A stretch of 64,000 bases of DNA. Source: Heligmosomoides polygyrus polygyrus. Its lineage: Eukaryota > Nematoda > Chromadorea > Rhabditida > Heligmosomidae. Of the stretch, positions 1 to 11,107 are shown one piece after another. The position numbers and the translations under genes were made by a program. Within the stretch, counting starts at the first letter, position 1; each line of letters begins with the position of its first letter. The DNA lies in contig OX377205.1 of NCBI GenBank assembly GCA_947396885.1, forward strand, positions 65,630,969 through 65,694,968, given 5' to 3'. The notes under the pieces were generated by a model. That model made no database searches. It was not told the origin of the DNA and saw only the letters and a list, made by a program, of their open reading frames with translations.

Positions 1-1639
1 ATACCTCGCTTATCGGATGCTGATTATCATCACGCAACAATGAACCATATTGATTCTAAGTTCCTCAGTCTTTCGGATGTCGAAGTCACACCGGAAGTAC
101 TAATAGGAATCGACTTTTATAATGACGTAGTCAGACCGTCCGAATCCAGTGTAAGATTGCCTTCAGGTCTTTTAGTCGTACCAACAGTTTTTGGACATGT
201 GGTCGCCGGTTTGGAACGCACGTCTATGGTGTGTAATTACAGCGAAGTACAAATGGCAGTCGCAAATCCGGAAGAAGACAACCTCGATTTATCGGCAATG
301 TGGGCACTTGAGAATTTCGGAATCACTGAACCTATTTCAGGATACCATTGAAGTCAGAGATAAAGAAATTTTCGTAAGATTTCCTTGGAAATTCAATTGT
401 ATGGAGCTAAACGATAACTATAAAATAGCGCTTAGTCGTCTTCATCAGCTCTTCAATTCGTTGCAAAGGAAGCCAGAACTGTGGTCTGCCTATTGTGCGA
501 CAATAAATGAACAGCTGAACCGTAATATAATCGAATACGTACCGCAAATTCGAGAATCACATGACTGTCCCATATACTATATTCCCCATCGGGCGGTAAT
601 AAAACCCACTAGTAGCACGACAAAGGTAAGAATAGTACTCGATGCTATCTCAAAAAGAGTGGGTCAACTCTCTTTGAACGACGTACTTTACAAGGGTCCT
701 ATCCTATTGCCAGCTTTGTTAGGAATCCTCTTCAGAATCCGCTTCGGAAGCAATCTCGTAGCAGCAGATGTTGAAAAGGCATTCCATATGATTCGTCTTC
801 AGGAATCGGAACGCGATGCGACCCGGTTTTTATGGTTGTAAGATACCAGCAAACCATCTTCTCCTGGTAATATTCGGGAACTTCGATTCACCAGAGTTCC
901 TTTCGGAACCAAGACAAGTCCTTCGTTATTAGCCATGTCCATCCGATTTATGCTCGAACGTAGCGAACACAAAACCTTGTGTTCCGAAATTTCTCGCAAT
1001 CTTTACGTAGACAACCTAGTCCTAAGAGCGTACACGGTTGAAGAAGCCATTTCGAAATATCGGTTATGTAAGCTCATTTTCGAAAACATGTCGATGAATA
1101 TAAGGGAATTTGCAACGAATAATGAAAACGTAAGGTCACAATTTGCAGAAAAGGACAGATCGAAATCAACAGTGATGAAACTGTTAGGCATTCCCTGGAA
1201 TACGGAAACGGATCAACTTATCCTACAGTCGAAACTTCGCTACTGTAATAATGCTACGAAACGATCTGTACTCCAAGCAATTCACCTCACCTTTGACCCT
1301 CTCGGGTTCTTAATCCCTATGCTGATCCCAGCAAGGATATTCCTTCAGAAGCTGTGGGTCAAAGGATATGATTGGGACGAGCCCCTTTCGCAAGAAGACG
1401 CTGCGGCATGGAGAGAAATCTGTAACTGCGGACAAAACCTCTCGAAATGCTTAGATCGATATTTAGATGAACTACACTCAACTAGCAAATACGAATTATG
1501 CACCTTTGTAGATGCCTTATGTAACGCATACGCAGCTTGTACGTATCTTCGTACAATTAGCCAAAGTAGCATCAAAAGTCATCTAGTATCCTCCAGGTAT
1601 CGCCTCGCTCCAATAACGTACCTTACAGGTGAGAAAACA
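1..1639 (+). pseudogene. BEL/Pao retrotransposon pol, protease and reverse transcriptase part (broken)
   Basis: This is the 5' part of a BEL/Pao polyprotein, already under way when the window opens. An aspartic-protease-type stretch (40-351, with LIGIDFYND and a following PTVFGHVVAG) leads by frameshift into the reverse transcriptase frame that starts before 350. RT landmarks are IVLDA, AADVEKAFHMI near 760-790, RVPFGTKTSP near 895-920 and the catalytic-box region LYVDNLV near 1003. The usual YVDD of the family reads YVDN here, so a catalytic acidic residue appears lost. An in-frame stop lies at 839-841. The frame runs on into RNase H sequence and is cut at 1639 by an inserted DNA element. 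It is a dead copy; the family assignment is from established BEL/Pao domain order. Confidence 0.85.
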
Positions 1640-3054
1640 GACTCGCGTGTAAAGCTACATGGTAGTGACGAGTTTTCCGGGCGGGGATGGACGAGTTTTC
1701 GCACAGTATAAAGGCGATCGTTGCGGGACCCAAGTGCTCCAATCAATCATCGAGAAACCATCGGACGTTTGTCAACCTTCATTTCGCTAGTGGGTGCTAT
1801 TTGGTATCACTTACGCGCAATTCTTATGAGTAGGCTTCTGTACTCAGCAAGAATCTATGGAAGTTGAATTGAAAAGGAGCATAACTACAATACGAGCATG
1901 TGGAGCTGAAAGGAATAGAAAACCTTCAATTCCCTAAAAATATTTGCAAACGTCTGCACTGTTGGGATGTTTGAATGACTTTCTTAGTCTGCTATACCGA
2001 ACTATGCCGCTATGGTAGTTGTGGGGGGGGGGGTCACCTTATAAAAAGTGTCACTAATACGAACAAAAAGAAATGATGGCACACCTATAATTAAGAAAAC
2101 AAACAAACAATGCTATAGCTCTGTTGGCGCAAATAGGGTCCGGGGGGGGGGGGTGGGGTCCCCACAGCATGGCGCGGCAGGCCGGCGCGCCGAGTAGCTA
2201 CATTCAGTGAATGTAAATACAGTTTTATCTCTTCGATTCGATTACATGTCCGTGTTTTATATGCTTCCGAATTGGGCAAGGGAGGGAACTCCAGCATGTA
2301 GGCAATTATAACACGGGCGCGTCACTCGAACCGCACCCTGGAGTCCCTTCCCCTGCCTAAATCTGTGCTCTCCTCCGCTGACGCGGAGGAGAGCACAGAT
2401 CACAGCTACACCATTATTTGTTTGTTTTCCTTACTATCACTGTGCCTTGTCTCGTTTTCTTGGTGCTAGTGACACTTTTTATAAGGTGACCCCCTCCCCG
2501 GGCCCTATTTGCGCAGCTCTGTTCTATGCTCTAGATTTGAGCAGGGGAAGGGACTCCAGGATGTGGCTGGAGTGACGCACCCATGTTAAAATTGCCTACA
2601 CCTGGAGTTCCCTCCCTCGCCCAATACAGAAGCTGACAAAATACGGGCCTGTAATTGAAAATAGGAGTTAAGACTGCATTTACATTCGCTGTATGTAGCT
2701 ACTCGCCACTCCTGCACCCCACGGTATGCTATGGTGATCCCTCCCTTAACTACCGTAGCGACCGAACTATTTTTAAAGCGGCAATCTCGATTGCCTGAGG
2801 CTGCACCACAACTTGGTTCCAAGCTGCACTTAGTGTTACCTCGCGGGATGGAAGATCTTATATGTGTGCAATCATTGCATTGTATTCCCATCCTTGATCG
2901 AGTCACGGAACAGTTCAGCTCGATAAGGCCTTGATCAGCTGCGACCGCTTCGCAGCCGCCAGTCGGTCCCGCGAGGATCGCCTGCATACTGTGCGAAAAC
3001 TCGTCCAACCCGCCCCGAAAAACTCGTCACTACCATGTAGCCTTAGACGCGAGT
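1640..3054. mobile_element. Foldback-type DNA transposon inserted in the BEL pol gene
   Basis: A 1.4 kb insertion is bounded by an 8-bp direct duplication AGAAAACA (1632-1639 and 3055-3062). Its ends are inverted repeats of about 85 bp: 1640-1730 matches the reverse complement of 2968-3054, both containing ACTCGCGT, CTACATGGTAGTGACGAG and GACGAGTTTTCGCACAGTAT. A second, inner pair of long inverted arms lies at about 2190-2345 and 2570-2715, and the centre is the perfect hairpin at 2361-2400. Removing the insert plus one duplication copy rejoins the RNase H frame exactly. No transposase is visible, so it is non-autonomous. An 8-bp duplication is typical of hAT and a few other superfamilies; which one is not determined. 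Confidence 0.8.
2361..2400. repeat. Perfect 18-bp hairpin at the centre of the foldback element
   Basis: The arm ATCTGTGCTCTCCTCCGC (2361-2378) and its exact reverse complement (2383-2400) are separated by the 4-nt loop TGAC. It is the axis of symmetry of the larger inverted-repeat element. Confidence 0.9.
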
Positions 3055-5329
3055 AGAAAACAACGACCATCCCAAAACTAGAACTTTTGGCACTTCTCAT
3101 TGGTTCACAGTTAACAGATTTTATTCTGAACAACCTCGACATCACTATCGAGAAAATTCACATTTTTTCAGATAGTAACATTTCCCTATCGCAAATCCAT
3201 TCTGGTCGAAACTATGGTACATTCGTAAACAACCGAGTACGGAAAATAAGATCACTTCATGAATCGTGGATGCGAAAGAAACTCGAAAGTAGCTTTTATT
3301 ATGTTAGCTCGCAAGACAATATAGCAGATTGTGCAACGAGAGGGTTAACCGGCTCAGAACTTCAACACCACGGCGAATGGTGGAACGGTCCACCATTCCT
3401 TCGAGATAAGCAAACGCAATGGTCTGTAGTTAAGAAATGCGAAATGAAATGGACGGAATCGGAAGTGTCCTTCCAACTGTTTTGTGACAGAAGGGAGAAA
3501 GACCCCGTCTTCAGGTACGGATTATCGAATTGGACAAAGCTTAAAAGATCCACAGCGATAGTTTTTAAATTTATCAAAAGGATATCTAAGTCAAGGTATT
3601 ACGACGCAACGAGTAAGGACTCATCGGAATGCCCAGAGCTTTACCAGGTAACCGTAAACAATGCAATTACGGCTGAAGATATGCAGCTGGCCGAAAACGT
3701 GCTTATACGTGATTATTACCGGGCAGCTTTTCATGTCCAAATGCGCTCGTATCGAAATCTCAACTTAATATCGAAAAATCGCATATTTTGATGTAGTGGA
3801 CGCCTCGCAAACTCCCACTTAGGATTCGATGCAATAAATCCAATACTAATTTTACCAAATCACGCTCTGACCAACTGTCTAATAAGGCACGCTCATAACC
3901 AATGCGGTCATCAAGGAGCAAACAGCATGCTCGCAAAGCTGCATGAAAAATATTGGATTCCAAGAGGACGCCAAATTGTAAAAAAGGTCCTTCGCAAATG
4001 TATAACCTGTAAAAGGGTTCAGGGATTACCATATAGATATCCCGTATCACCTCCGCTCCCTGAACATAGGGTATGCATATCGCGCCCATTCGAACACGTT
4101 GGAATAGATTATGCAGGGTCATTTACGGTAAAAGTAGAGGGAAGCCTTCACGAAAAAAGATGGATTTGCCTGATCACATGTATGAGTACACACGCAATCC
4201 ACATTGAGGTAGCACATGGCTTATCAGCTGTAGAATTCGTACGCGCACTTCGTCGGTTTATCTCTCGAAGAGGTACACCTCGCACAATAACATCGGACAA
4301 CGCATCCACATTTAAAGCTGGTAATGAAATTGTCCAACAATTACTCGCCACCTCTAGGTCATCGGAAGATGTAGCTAGCTTCTCGGCAAATCATGGGATC
4401 CAATGGAACTTTATTACACCACTTTCTCCTTGGAAAGGCGGTTTTTATGAAAGACTCTAATCGCACTATTAAAATCCTGCTTGCGCAAAACAATCAAGCG
4501 TAAATTCGTCTCAGATGATGAATTCAATACAGTCGTAACCGAATGCGAAGCAATAATTAACAGTCGACCTCTAACTTATGTCTCTTCAGAATTTCGGGAT
4601 AGTAATCCGGTTCGACCAGTCGACTTTCTTCATTCCCTTGCACAAATTTCCCCATGGAAATTCGAACCTAACTATGACCAGAATATAGACTCATGTCAAA
4701 CTCTTCGGACGCAGATCAACTCCTAAGCGAAGCGAAAGAAACACTGGCAAAGTTCTGGAAGATGTGGTCGCACACATATCTCACAACTTTGCAACAAATG
4801 CGTACAGAAATCTCTAGTAAGAGATCTTCCCAAAAGGAACCCCATATAGGAGCAGTCGTAATGTTAATGGACGAAACCCAATCTCGAGGACAATGGGAAT
4901 CGGGAATTATAGCGCAACTGCATCGTGGAGAAGACGACATGGTGAGGTCGGCAACCGTCAGACGTCCAAATGGCACTACTATCAAGCGCTCAATCAACAT
5001 GCTCATTCCTCTCGAGCTTACGGTAACAGACGATTTCATAGAAACGCTGAGATCAGAAAACGAGAAAAGCAATCCCAGTCGTCCGACGGGAAACACAGCT
5101 TGTATTCGCAAACAACCGCCGCGAGCTGTGAAAAAATGCGTTCGCTTCACCGACGATCCCGACATCATAGCGAATCTCCGACTCAGCGCCAGCCGCGTCC
5201 CTTCGCTGCTTTTCACAGCCTTCACAATTCTCGGACTCTTAGCTCCGTTAAGCGCTCCTGTTGATTCTTCCACCACACATCGAAAGCTCGAAATCGACTG
5301 TATTAAGGGGGCATTAGCGTTCGTAACCT
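3055..5329 (+). pseudogene. BEL/Pao pol, RNase H and integrase part (broken)
   Basis: This continues pol after the inserted element. TIPKLELLALLIGSQ at about 3065-3110 is the usual BEL RNase H motif, followed by a zinc-binding/integrase N-terminal region (RGRQIVKKVLRKCITCKRVQG, about 3950-4025). The integrase core has the expected acidic residues: D in VGIDYAGSF (about 4100), D in ITSDNAST (about 4290) and E in GGFYERL (about 4440). The frame is broken near 3790-3925, at about 4460, and again near 4700. The last segment (4693-5331) ends in a hydrophobic stretch (LLFTAFTILGLLAPL) just before the env-like frame, which could be a leader for it. Established BEL/Pao architecture; inactive copy. 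Confidence 0.85.
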
Positions 5330-5330
5330 G

Positions 5331-7499
5331 ATGCCGTTCTCCGATATCGAGGCTTGCGCTGAGCACCACTGCATGGAAACACGCGTTTTACAGCAGCAAA
5401 CGACCGTAATGTTCCCCGCAAGTGTCTGTTTACACGACCACAGCGTTCGCGTTAAAGCAAAATACGAGGGGAGCGCATACTTTGGATCAGCGTCCTGTCT
5501 TGCAAGTCCCTTTTGCGAAATGATATCATGTACCTTTTGTTCACTGTTGATAAACAATCCTGACTGCTGGCCACGTACCGCTATTGCAATTTTAACCATT
5601 CTCCTCTACTTTACAGTGATCTCCTTTCTACTTTCTTTCTGTTTCTGCCGTAAATTGATCTCCTGCATTCGTAAAATTTTTACATTAATCGCAACCTTCT
5701 TTCACCTAAAATATGAAGCAAACACAGACCATACGTTACCCTTAGTTATGATCTCCACTAGCCGTAAAAGGCTCAAAAGTTCTTCATTCGTAAACGTCGT
5801 CACTATTGTCACCGCTTGCTCGTTATTGTCATCAGTCTCTGCTTGTCAGCAAGCATTCACCATAACCTCGGAAAGTATTCAATGCTCGAACAATATCTCT
5901 GACTGTTCTACGGTAGAAAACATAGCCCTAAAGATCAATCCTTTAGTTAGGGAAGCTTGCATTGTAGTGACTTCACAAGGTTCGATAGCTGAACAAATTA
6001 AAATCGTTTTAAACCAAGTCAATTTAGGGTGTAACGTAAATTTTCTGTATTTTACTCGTAATACTATCACTAAAGTTCAATCTAGAAAACGATGTTCGCA
6101 CATGGGTTCATGCACTGGCCGCAAATGCGCTAAAGTAACCGCCAGTACACTCCTAGATGAACTCTCGGAAGCAAATAAATACCCTGGTATAACATACTGT
6201 TCGGAATCCTGCGGGTTTTAGAGATGCGACTGCGGCTATCCCTCACCCGGTTGTCTCTTTTATAGCATTTATAAGGAAGACATCGACAATGCTACATTCG
6301 AAGTCGTAGATTGTCCATCGTGGTCAGAATTTGTTAATTTGACGTACGAAATTAATAGATCACGAGGTAAAAACCATAAGTTCACCTTCATGCTCTCTCC
6401 TAATACGCAAAAAACTATTTTCCATGGAACACTTTCCGTAACTAATCTAGCTGTACCGCCTATACCCTTCCTAAATTCTCTTTTCATCCGTCATCGAAAC
6501 CAAACAGCTATGATATCTGAAAACACGAAATTATCGTATATGTGCTCATCAATCAATGACAGTTATCTCAACGAATGTTCTGTGGAAAATACCTGTACTT
6601 GTACTCCCGCAGAAAACGAAGTTAACTGTTACTGCATTAATGATCGTCCTAGTTATCTATTCACCTTAAAGACTACTCTTCCCTTAACGTACCCCAACTT
6701 CATAATTGATCAGTCACCGCAGTTAAATTCGTACCCAGTCGTCAGTACTAAACTTGCATCGCTGGAGATCTCTCTTTCGCTCAACATTTCGAAATCCCGT
6801 ATCTCAAACATTATCAAATCCTATACGTGCTCTATTATGACATCGAAATTGGTTGGATGTTACGGCTGCACCGAAGGTGCATCTGCAACATTCACTTGTC
6901 AATCAAGTATTGACTGGGCACTTGCTCAATTGGAATGCTCAACGCAATCGTTTGCCCTACCATGCTCTCGCAACAAGAAAAGTAGAACTGTTAAATTTTC
7001 TTTCAACGTCGCCAACGTAAACGAGATATGTAAAGTTCGCTGCGGAACTAATACCGTAATCGTAGAAGTTTCTGGAATTTTACAGTTTATATGGCCCTTC
7101 GTAAAATTCCCTTATATCTCTAAACTCGTCAAACTTCCTATAGAATTTGACGATAGTTCAGAATTTTCGCTCCCTGATATTTTTCAACTTTTCAATGTCA
7201 TTCGAAAATATTTAGTGTATTCTCTTTTAATCGTAGCAACTCCACTGCTACTGCTCGCATTAATAATAGGCATATGCTCTATTCAAAATGCTAAAAAATC
7301 CCATGCAAACAAGAATTCCTGCATTTCTTCCTTATATATGCAGTTCCCATATTTGATTCCTCTATTCCTCTTGCTGTATATATTCACCATTCCAATGCGT
7401 ATCACGCTCCTCCTTTTTCACTCCATTTATAAGTTCGGAATTCGAAAATATAAATTAAAATTTCAACACAACGTCACCTTCGTCATGTTTAGAATATGA
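5331..7499 (+). pseudogene. Envelope-like glycoprotein frame of the BEL/Pao element, one in-frame stop
   Basis: One reading frame runs from 5331 to 7499 and is interrupted by an in-frame stop at 6219-6221. It is rich in cysteines, has a hydrophobic segment around 5585-5650, a second possible signal-like stretch near 5800-5840 (VTACSLLSSVSACQ), and a C-terminal membrane anchor near 7200-7280 (YSLLIVATPLLLLALIIGIC). The motif around the stop (CSESC then CDCGYPSPGC) is of the cysteine-rich kind found in phlebovirus-type class II glycoproteins, which established work reports as env genes in some nematode BEL (Cer7-like) elements. The position directly after integrase fits. The similarity is from memory and moderate. 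The copy is broken. Confidence 0.6.
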
Positions 7500-7527
7500 C
7501 GGAAGGTAACAACACCGACAACAATAA

Positions 7528-7824
7528 AAGGATAAAGGATAAAGGACGGCGTTACTCAATCCCTTCTGGGATGCGCCAGCGCATTCTAATTCTACGGGAT
7601 GTCGTGGAGGCGACATGAATGCGTATTTGGCCATACAATGACTTGCGGTGGCCAGCCGATGAACAAGTCAGCGCTTTATCCTTCCCAGACAAGTCTGGTA
7701 CCAATTCACCGACCCTGGAGGGATGGAAGGCTTGGTTGGCCTGGGCGGGAAATCCGAACCAGGAACCTGGTATCGGGTGCACGCGACAGTCGCGCCTCCT
7801 CCGACTGCGCTACACGCGCCCATG
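7528..7824 (-). mobile_element. tRNA-derived SINE, with 13-bp target duplication
   Basis: The insert is flanked by CCGACAACAATAA at 7515-7527 and 7825-7837. Read on the minus strand, its head is tRNA-like: an A-box-like GTAGCGCAGTCGGAGG near 7813-7798 and a B-box-like GGTTCGGATTTC near 7760. Its tail is the repeated TCCTTTATCCTTT at 7528-7550. A long TSD and a simple-repeat tail are hallmarks of LINE-mobilised SINEs. Related copies occur near 50760-50990 (minus), 52080-52440 (plus) and around 28985-29106 (split). Open frames across it are incidental. Confidence 0.8.
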
Positions 7825-7858
7825 CCGACAACAATAACCAAAAACAATACGAACAAAT

Positions 7859-8616
7859 GGACACCTCGAACGCAAACAATGGTACCGATCAGCCACCCGA
7901 ACTGGCTGCGCAAGACCTATCTTCACCCGTTGATGATATTGCGCAGTCGATGAAAGCTGTACAAGAATTAGTTAAACAACTGCTTGAAAAGCTCGAAACC
8001 CTCCACAACGATGCGATCGAAAAAGAGGTAAATAGTAGAAGTCTTAACTTAAATAAAAGTATTTAAGTGTCTTTTGCAAGCAGAAACGGCTTCGCTACCG
8101 GGTGCAATCGGAATCCTTCTCACAATGGTACAAAAAACGTAAAAGGGTTAGCAAAAAATCGGAACTATTACAACAAGTCGAAATTCGCTTATTCGGCTGC
8201 CGCGAGGAAAGCACGCCACGACATCGCGCGAGTTGAGAATCAACTCAAGGCTCTGTTGACCATGGCAGACTATACGAATGTTCTTCCTGCGGAAAAGGAC
8301 CCGTCGGAAAAATCGACCGACCCGAAGGGCAATCCGGACCCACCACCCGTCAAAAAGGGACTTCCTCTGCGGTTCGTATACCCATCAATTCGCAACGGAC
8401 TGCGACGTTTACACAACGATTCGAAAGCGTGAAAACCGCATGAACGAACTGCACATTTGCTTTCGATGCTTTCAGCAGCACTCTGCATCTGCATCATCGA
8501 AAGCAGATGACTGCAAACAAGTGCCATGCTATTATTGCACACAAGCGGGACGGGAAATGAGAGGACACGTGTCAGCACTTTGTCCTTTCTTTTGTTCCCA
8601 TATACGGACTGAGTGA
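7859..8616 (+). pseudogene. Gag-like frame with coiled-coil and zinc-knuckle-like region (broken)
   Basis: Starting at ATGGACACC just after the SINE's TSD, a frame encodes a helical segment (MKAVQELVKQLLEKLETLHN), has an in-frame stop at 8064-8066, continues through a Pro-rich stretch to 8432, then shifts frame near 8390. It ends with cysteine pairs typical of a BEL gag nucleocapsid (CFRCFQQH, later CYYCTQAG, about 8460-8560). The arrangement pol, env, gag without an intervening LTR is unusual (see findings). The capsid region expected between coil and knuckle is short. Inferred gag; inactive. Confidence 0.55.
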
Positions 8617-9078
8617 ACGTAACATTCATGGAGAGATTCGAGACGTAAGCGAGTCATCGAAATCTTCAGCGCAAGCGTAATGAATTGAGCGAAAATCAAT
8701 ACCAGCCATATCGATTGACAATTTAATCCCATCTACTCTTGCAGCTAACTTTCGATGACTCACGCAGGCTGGGCAACAACACATGACACTGAAAGGCGAT
8801 TGATTTTGAGGATGGTCGATTTATGGCTGATATTTATCTCTGTGGTCGATTTTTGGTTGTGAAGAATTGTTCCTTATATCGTATGGTCGATTGAATGGAA
8901 TTCTGTCTGAAATCGTCCGAGCACGGTCCACTCTTCATCGGAAGTTCGTCAGTATTCACATTACTCGGCGCCGGAGGATCCTTAACAAACGTAAACGCGT
9001 GTCAGGCCAACTGTGAGGACCATACTTTCGTTATGACTCCTCGGCAGAATGGAAGGCATAGAGCTGTGCACTAATGAT
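8617..9078 (+). other. Decayed BEL-related sequence, env-like remnant
   Basis: There is no intact frame. Around 8940-9040 a reading (SSVFTLLGAGGSLTNVNACQ followed by a Cys-containing stretch) resembles the signal/first-cysteine region of the env-like frame upstream (SVSACQQAF near 5835). It probably continues at 10359 on the far side of the small LTR element, where a Cys-containing reading CKFESLLSVRCAAF follows. Degenerate remnant, weak evidence. Confidence 0.35.
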
Positions 9079-9547
9079 TGTCACGAAGCGTGACACAATT
9101 AGTTAATTTCTAACACTAATTTTGTTAGTTAGTTCCTAACCAAAAAAAAAGAAAAAGAAAAGAAAGAAAAACAAAAGGACACACAGGACACAGACGCGAC
9201 GGGAGCAAGGCTGCTCCAATCAACTAATTAAAGGACCAGAGGATGAGAGGTCCCGTGGGGAAGGCGGGCGCGGCGGCAGTGTTGAAATCCGAAGGAGGCC
9301 CAAGGAACTGACTTCGCTTCGCTTCCTGTAAGGACAACCTCGAGGAGGACTTTCGACTGCAGCCGTCGACTACTCCGGCATTCTATTCCGACTAGGACAT
9401 ATTCGACTACTGACGGATTGACGACCAGCAACGCCCGGCGACGATCAAGGAACTGCTGGTGAGTCATCTGATAATTGTAACTGGACTAAGTATTCGAGTA
9501 GATAGTTTATGAGTGACCGTCCTTACTAGGCTACTATTTTTATCACA
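9079..9547 (+). repeat. 5' LTR of a miniature LTR retrotransposon (TRIM-like)
   Basis: This 469-bp direct repeat begins TGTCACGA and ends ATCACA, and is nearly identical to 9898-10358. It is preceded by ATGAT (9074-9078), and the same ATGAT follows the second copy (10359-10363), giving the 5-bp target duplication expected for BEL/Pao-type integration. It carries an AAAGAAAAGAAAGAAAAAC tract near 9150. Open frames inside (for example 9228-9467 minus) are shadows also found in the other LTR. Confidence 0.9.
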
Positions 9548-9897
9548 TGGTGCATCGGCCGGGAGGTCGGACACGCACCCTACGCACTCTATCGAGATGG
9601 GGTATTAGTCCGCTGCAGATTTTGCCGGGCCGAGGGGACTCATGCGACCGACTCCTGCCCAGTCTACCCTCAGACAGAGGACAGAAGAACACTCGTGGAG
9701 AGGTGCGGATACTGTCTCAAGTGCCTTGGATGCTGCCCGCGTGAGGAGTGCCGCCAGCCAGAGAGTTGTTATTATTGTGGAGGTAAATCCCACAATACCG
9801 CATTGTGCACTCTCCCTGAGAGGAAGCACTACGAAGAGGTCCTAATGCGAGCACCCGCTCGTCATTGAGACCCACCCAACCAATGCGTAGGCGGGAG
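9548..9897 (+). mobile_element. Internal region of the miniature LTR element: tRNA-Gly PBS plus gag zinc-knuckle remnant
   Basis: The internal part is only 350 bp. It opens with TGGTGCATCGGCCGGGA (9548-9564), a full complement to the 3' end of nematode tRNA-Gly, the primer commonly used by BEL/Pao elements. The rest encodes a cysteine-rich nucleocapsid-like fragment in shifting frames: CRFCRAEGTHATDSCP, CGYCLKCLG, then CYYCGGKSHNTALC near 9770-9815. A purine-rich GGCGGGAG (9890-9897) directly before the second LTR can serve as the polypurine tract. No protease, RT or integrase is present, so the element must depend on another BEL element for movement. Confidence 0.85.
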
Positions 9898-10358
9898 TGT
9901 CACGACTAGCGTGACACAATTAGTTAGTTTCTAACACTAATTTTGTTAGTTAGTTCCTAACCAAAAGAAAAGAAAGAAAAACAAAAGGACACACAGGACA
10001 CAGACGCGACGGAAGCAAGGCTGCTCCAATCAACTAATTAAAGGACCAGAGGACGAGAGGTCCCGTGGGGAAGGCGGGCGCGGCGGCAGTGTTGAAATCC
10101 GAAGGAGGCCCAAGGAACTGACTTCGCTTCGCTTCCTGCAAGGACAACCTCGAGGAGGACTTTCGACTGCAGCCGTTGACTACTCCGGCATTCTATTCCG
10201 ACTAGGACATATTCGACTACTGACGGATTGACGACCAGCAACGCCCGGCGACGATCAAGGAACCGCTGGTGAGTCGTCTGATAATTGTAACTGGACTAAG
10301 TATTCGAGTAGATAGTTTATGAGTGACCGTCCTTACTAGGCTAACTATTTTTATCACA
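9898..10358 (+). repeat. 3' LTR of the miniature LTR element
   Basis: This 461-bp copy of 9079-9547 (begins TGTCACGACTAGCG, ends ATCACA) is followed by the target duplication ATGAT at 10359-10363. Differences between the two LTRs are few (short indels in the A-rich tract and scattered substitutions), so the insertion is fairly recent compared with the BEL element it sits in. Confidence 0.9.
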
Positions 10359-10363
10359 ATGAT

Positions 10364-10696
10364 TGTAAATTTGAAAGTTTGCTTTCGGTTAGATGCGCGG
10401 CTTTCGTAAGTAATCAGTCCGTAATCTGGAACCCCGAGGTGCCGGAGTGTCGTGAATGACTCACGAAAACTGCTATAAAAGCCGCCCCTGGGGCGGTCCG
10501 GGCTGATTCCGGAGCGGGCTGCCGGACTGAACGGCGGCACGCTTCGCTCGGACTTCGTAATCTCGATCTCCGTAACCGCACTCCATCAAATGACATGTAA
10601 TGTGTCGTGTGTGACTTGTAATAATAGTAAGAATAAATGATTATAAGAAACCGTGCACCTGAAGAGATAATGAACCAACGAATGCACCTACAGTCA
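10364..10696 (+). promoter_or_regulatory. LTR-like region with TATA box and polyadenylation signal
   Basis: TATAAAA at 10474-10480 lies in GC-rich sequence, and AATAAA at 10632-10637 is followed by T-rich/A-rich sequence. This is the spacing expected of an LTR promoter and poly(A) signal, so it may be the remnant 3' LTR of the decayed BEL element. No second copy is visible in the window to prove it. Confidence 0.3.
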
Positions 10697-11107
10697 AAAC
10701 AGTTGTGGCAGGTGACCTTAATGGTCACGTCGGAGCAACGAAAGACGGGTACAGCTGTCATAGTGGTTTTAGCTATGGGTCGCGCAACGCCGATGGTGAG
10801 CGTATACTTGAGTATGCAGACTCACACGACCTCACCATCGTGAACACCAAATTTCGAAAGCGTGACTCCCACCTCATATCGTTTTCTATCGGGAACGCCA
10901 AACGCAAATTAACTATGTTCTTGTTAGGCGTCACGACCAAGGCCTTGTTACAGACGCGAAGACCGTGCCATATGAGACGGTTGCCACGCAACACCATCCC
11001 ATGGTCTGCTCGCTGAAGATCACACCTCCGAGGTGTAAACACGTTGAGCGGTGCGAGACGGCTAGAATCAAATGGTGGGAATTGAAGGAGAAGGAAGCAG
11101 CTACAAG

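Noticed and set aside
2586..3008. 140-codon minus-strand frame in the foldback element
   Set aside because: It lies within inverted-repeat arms and has no transposase motif; judged a chance frame.
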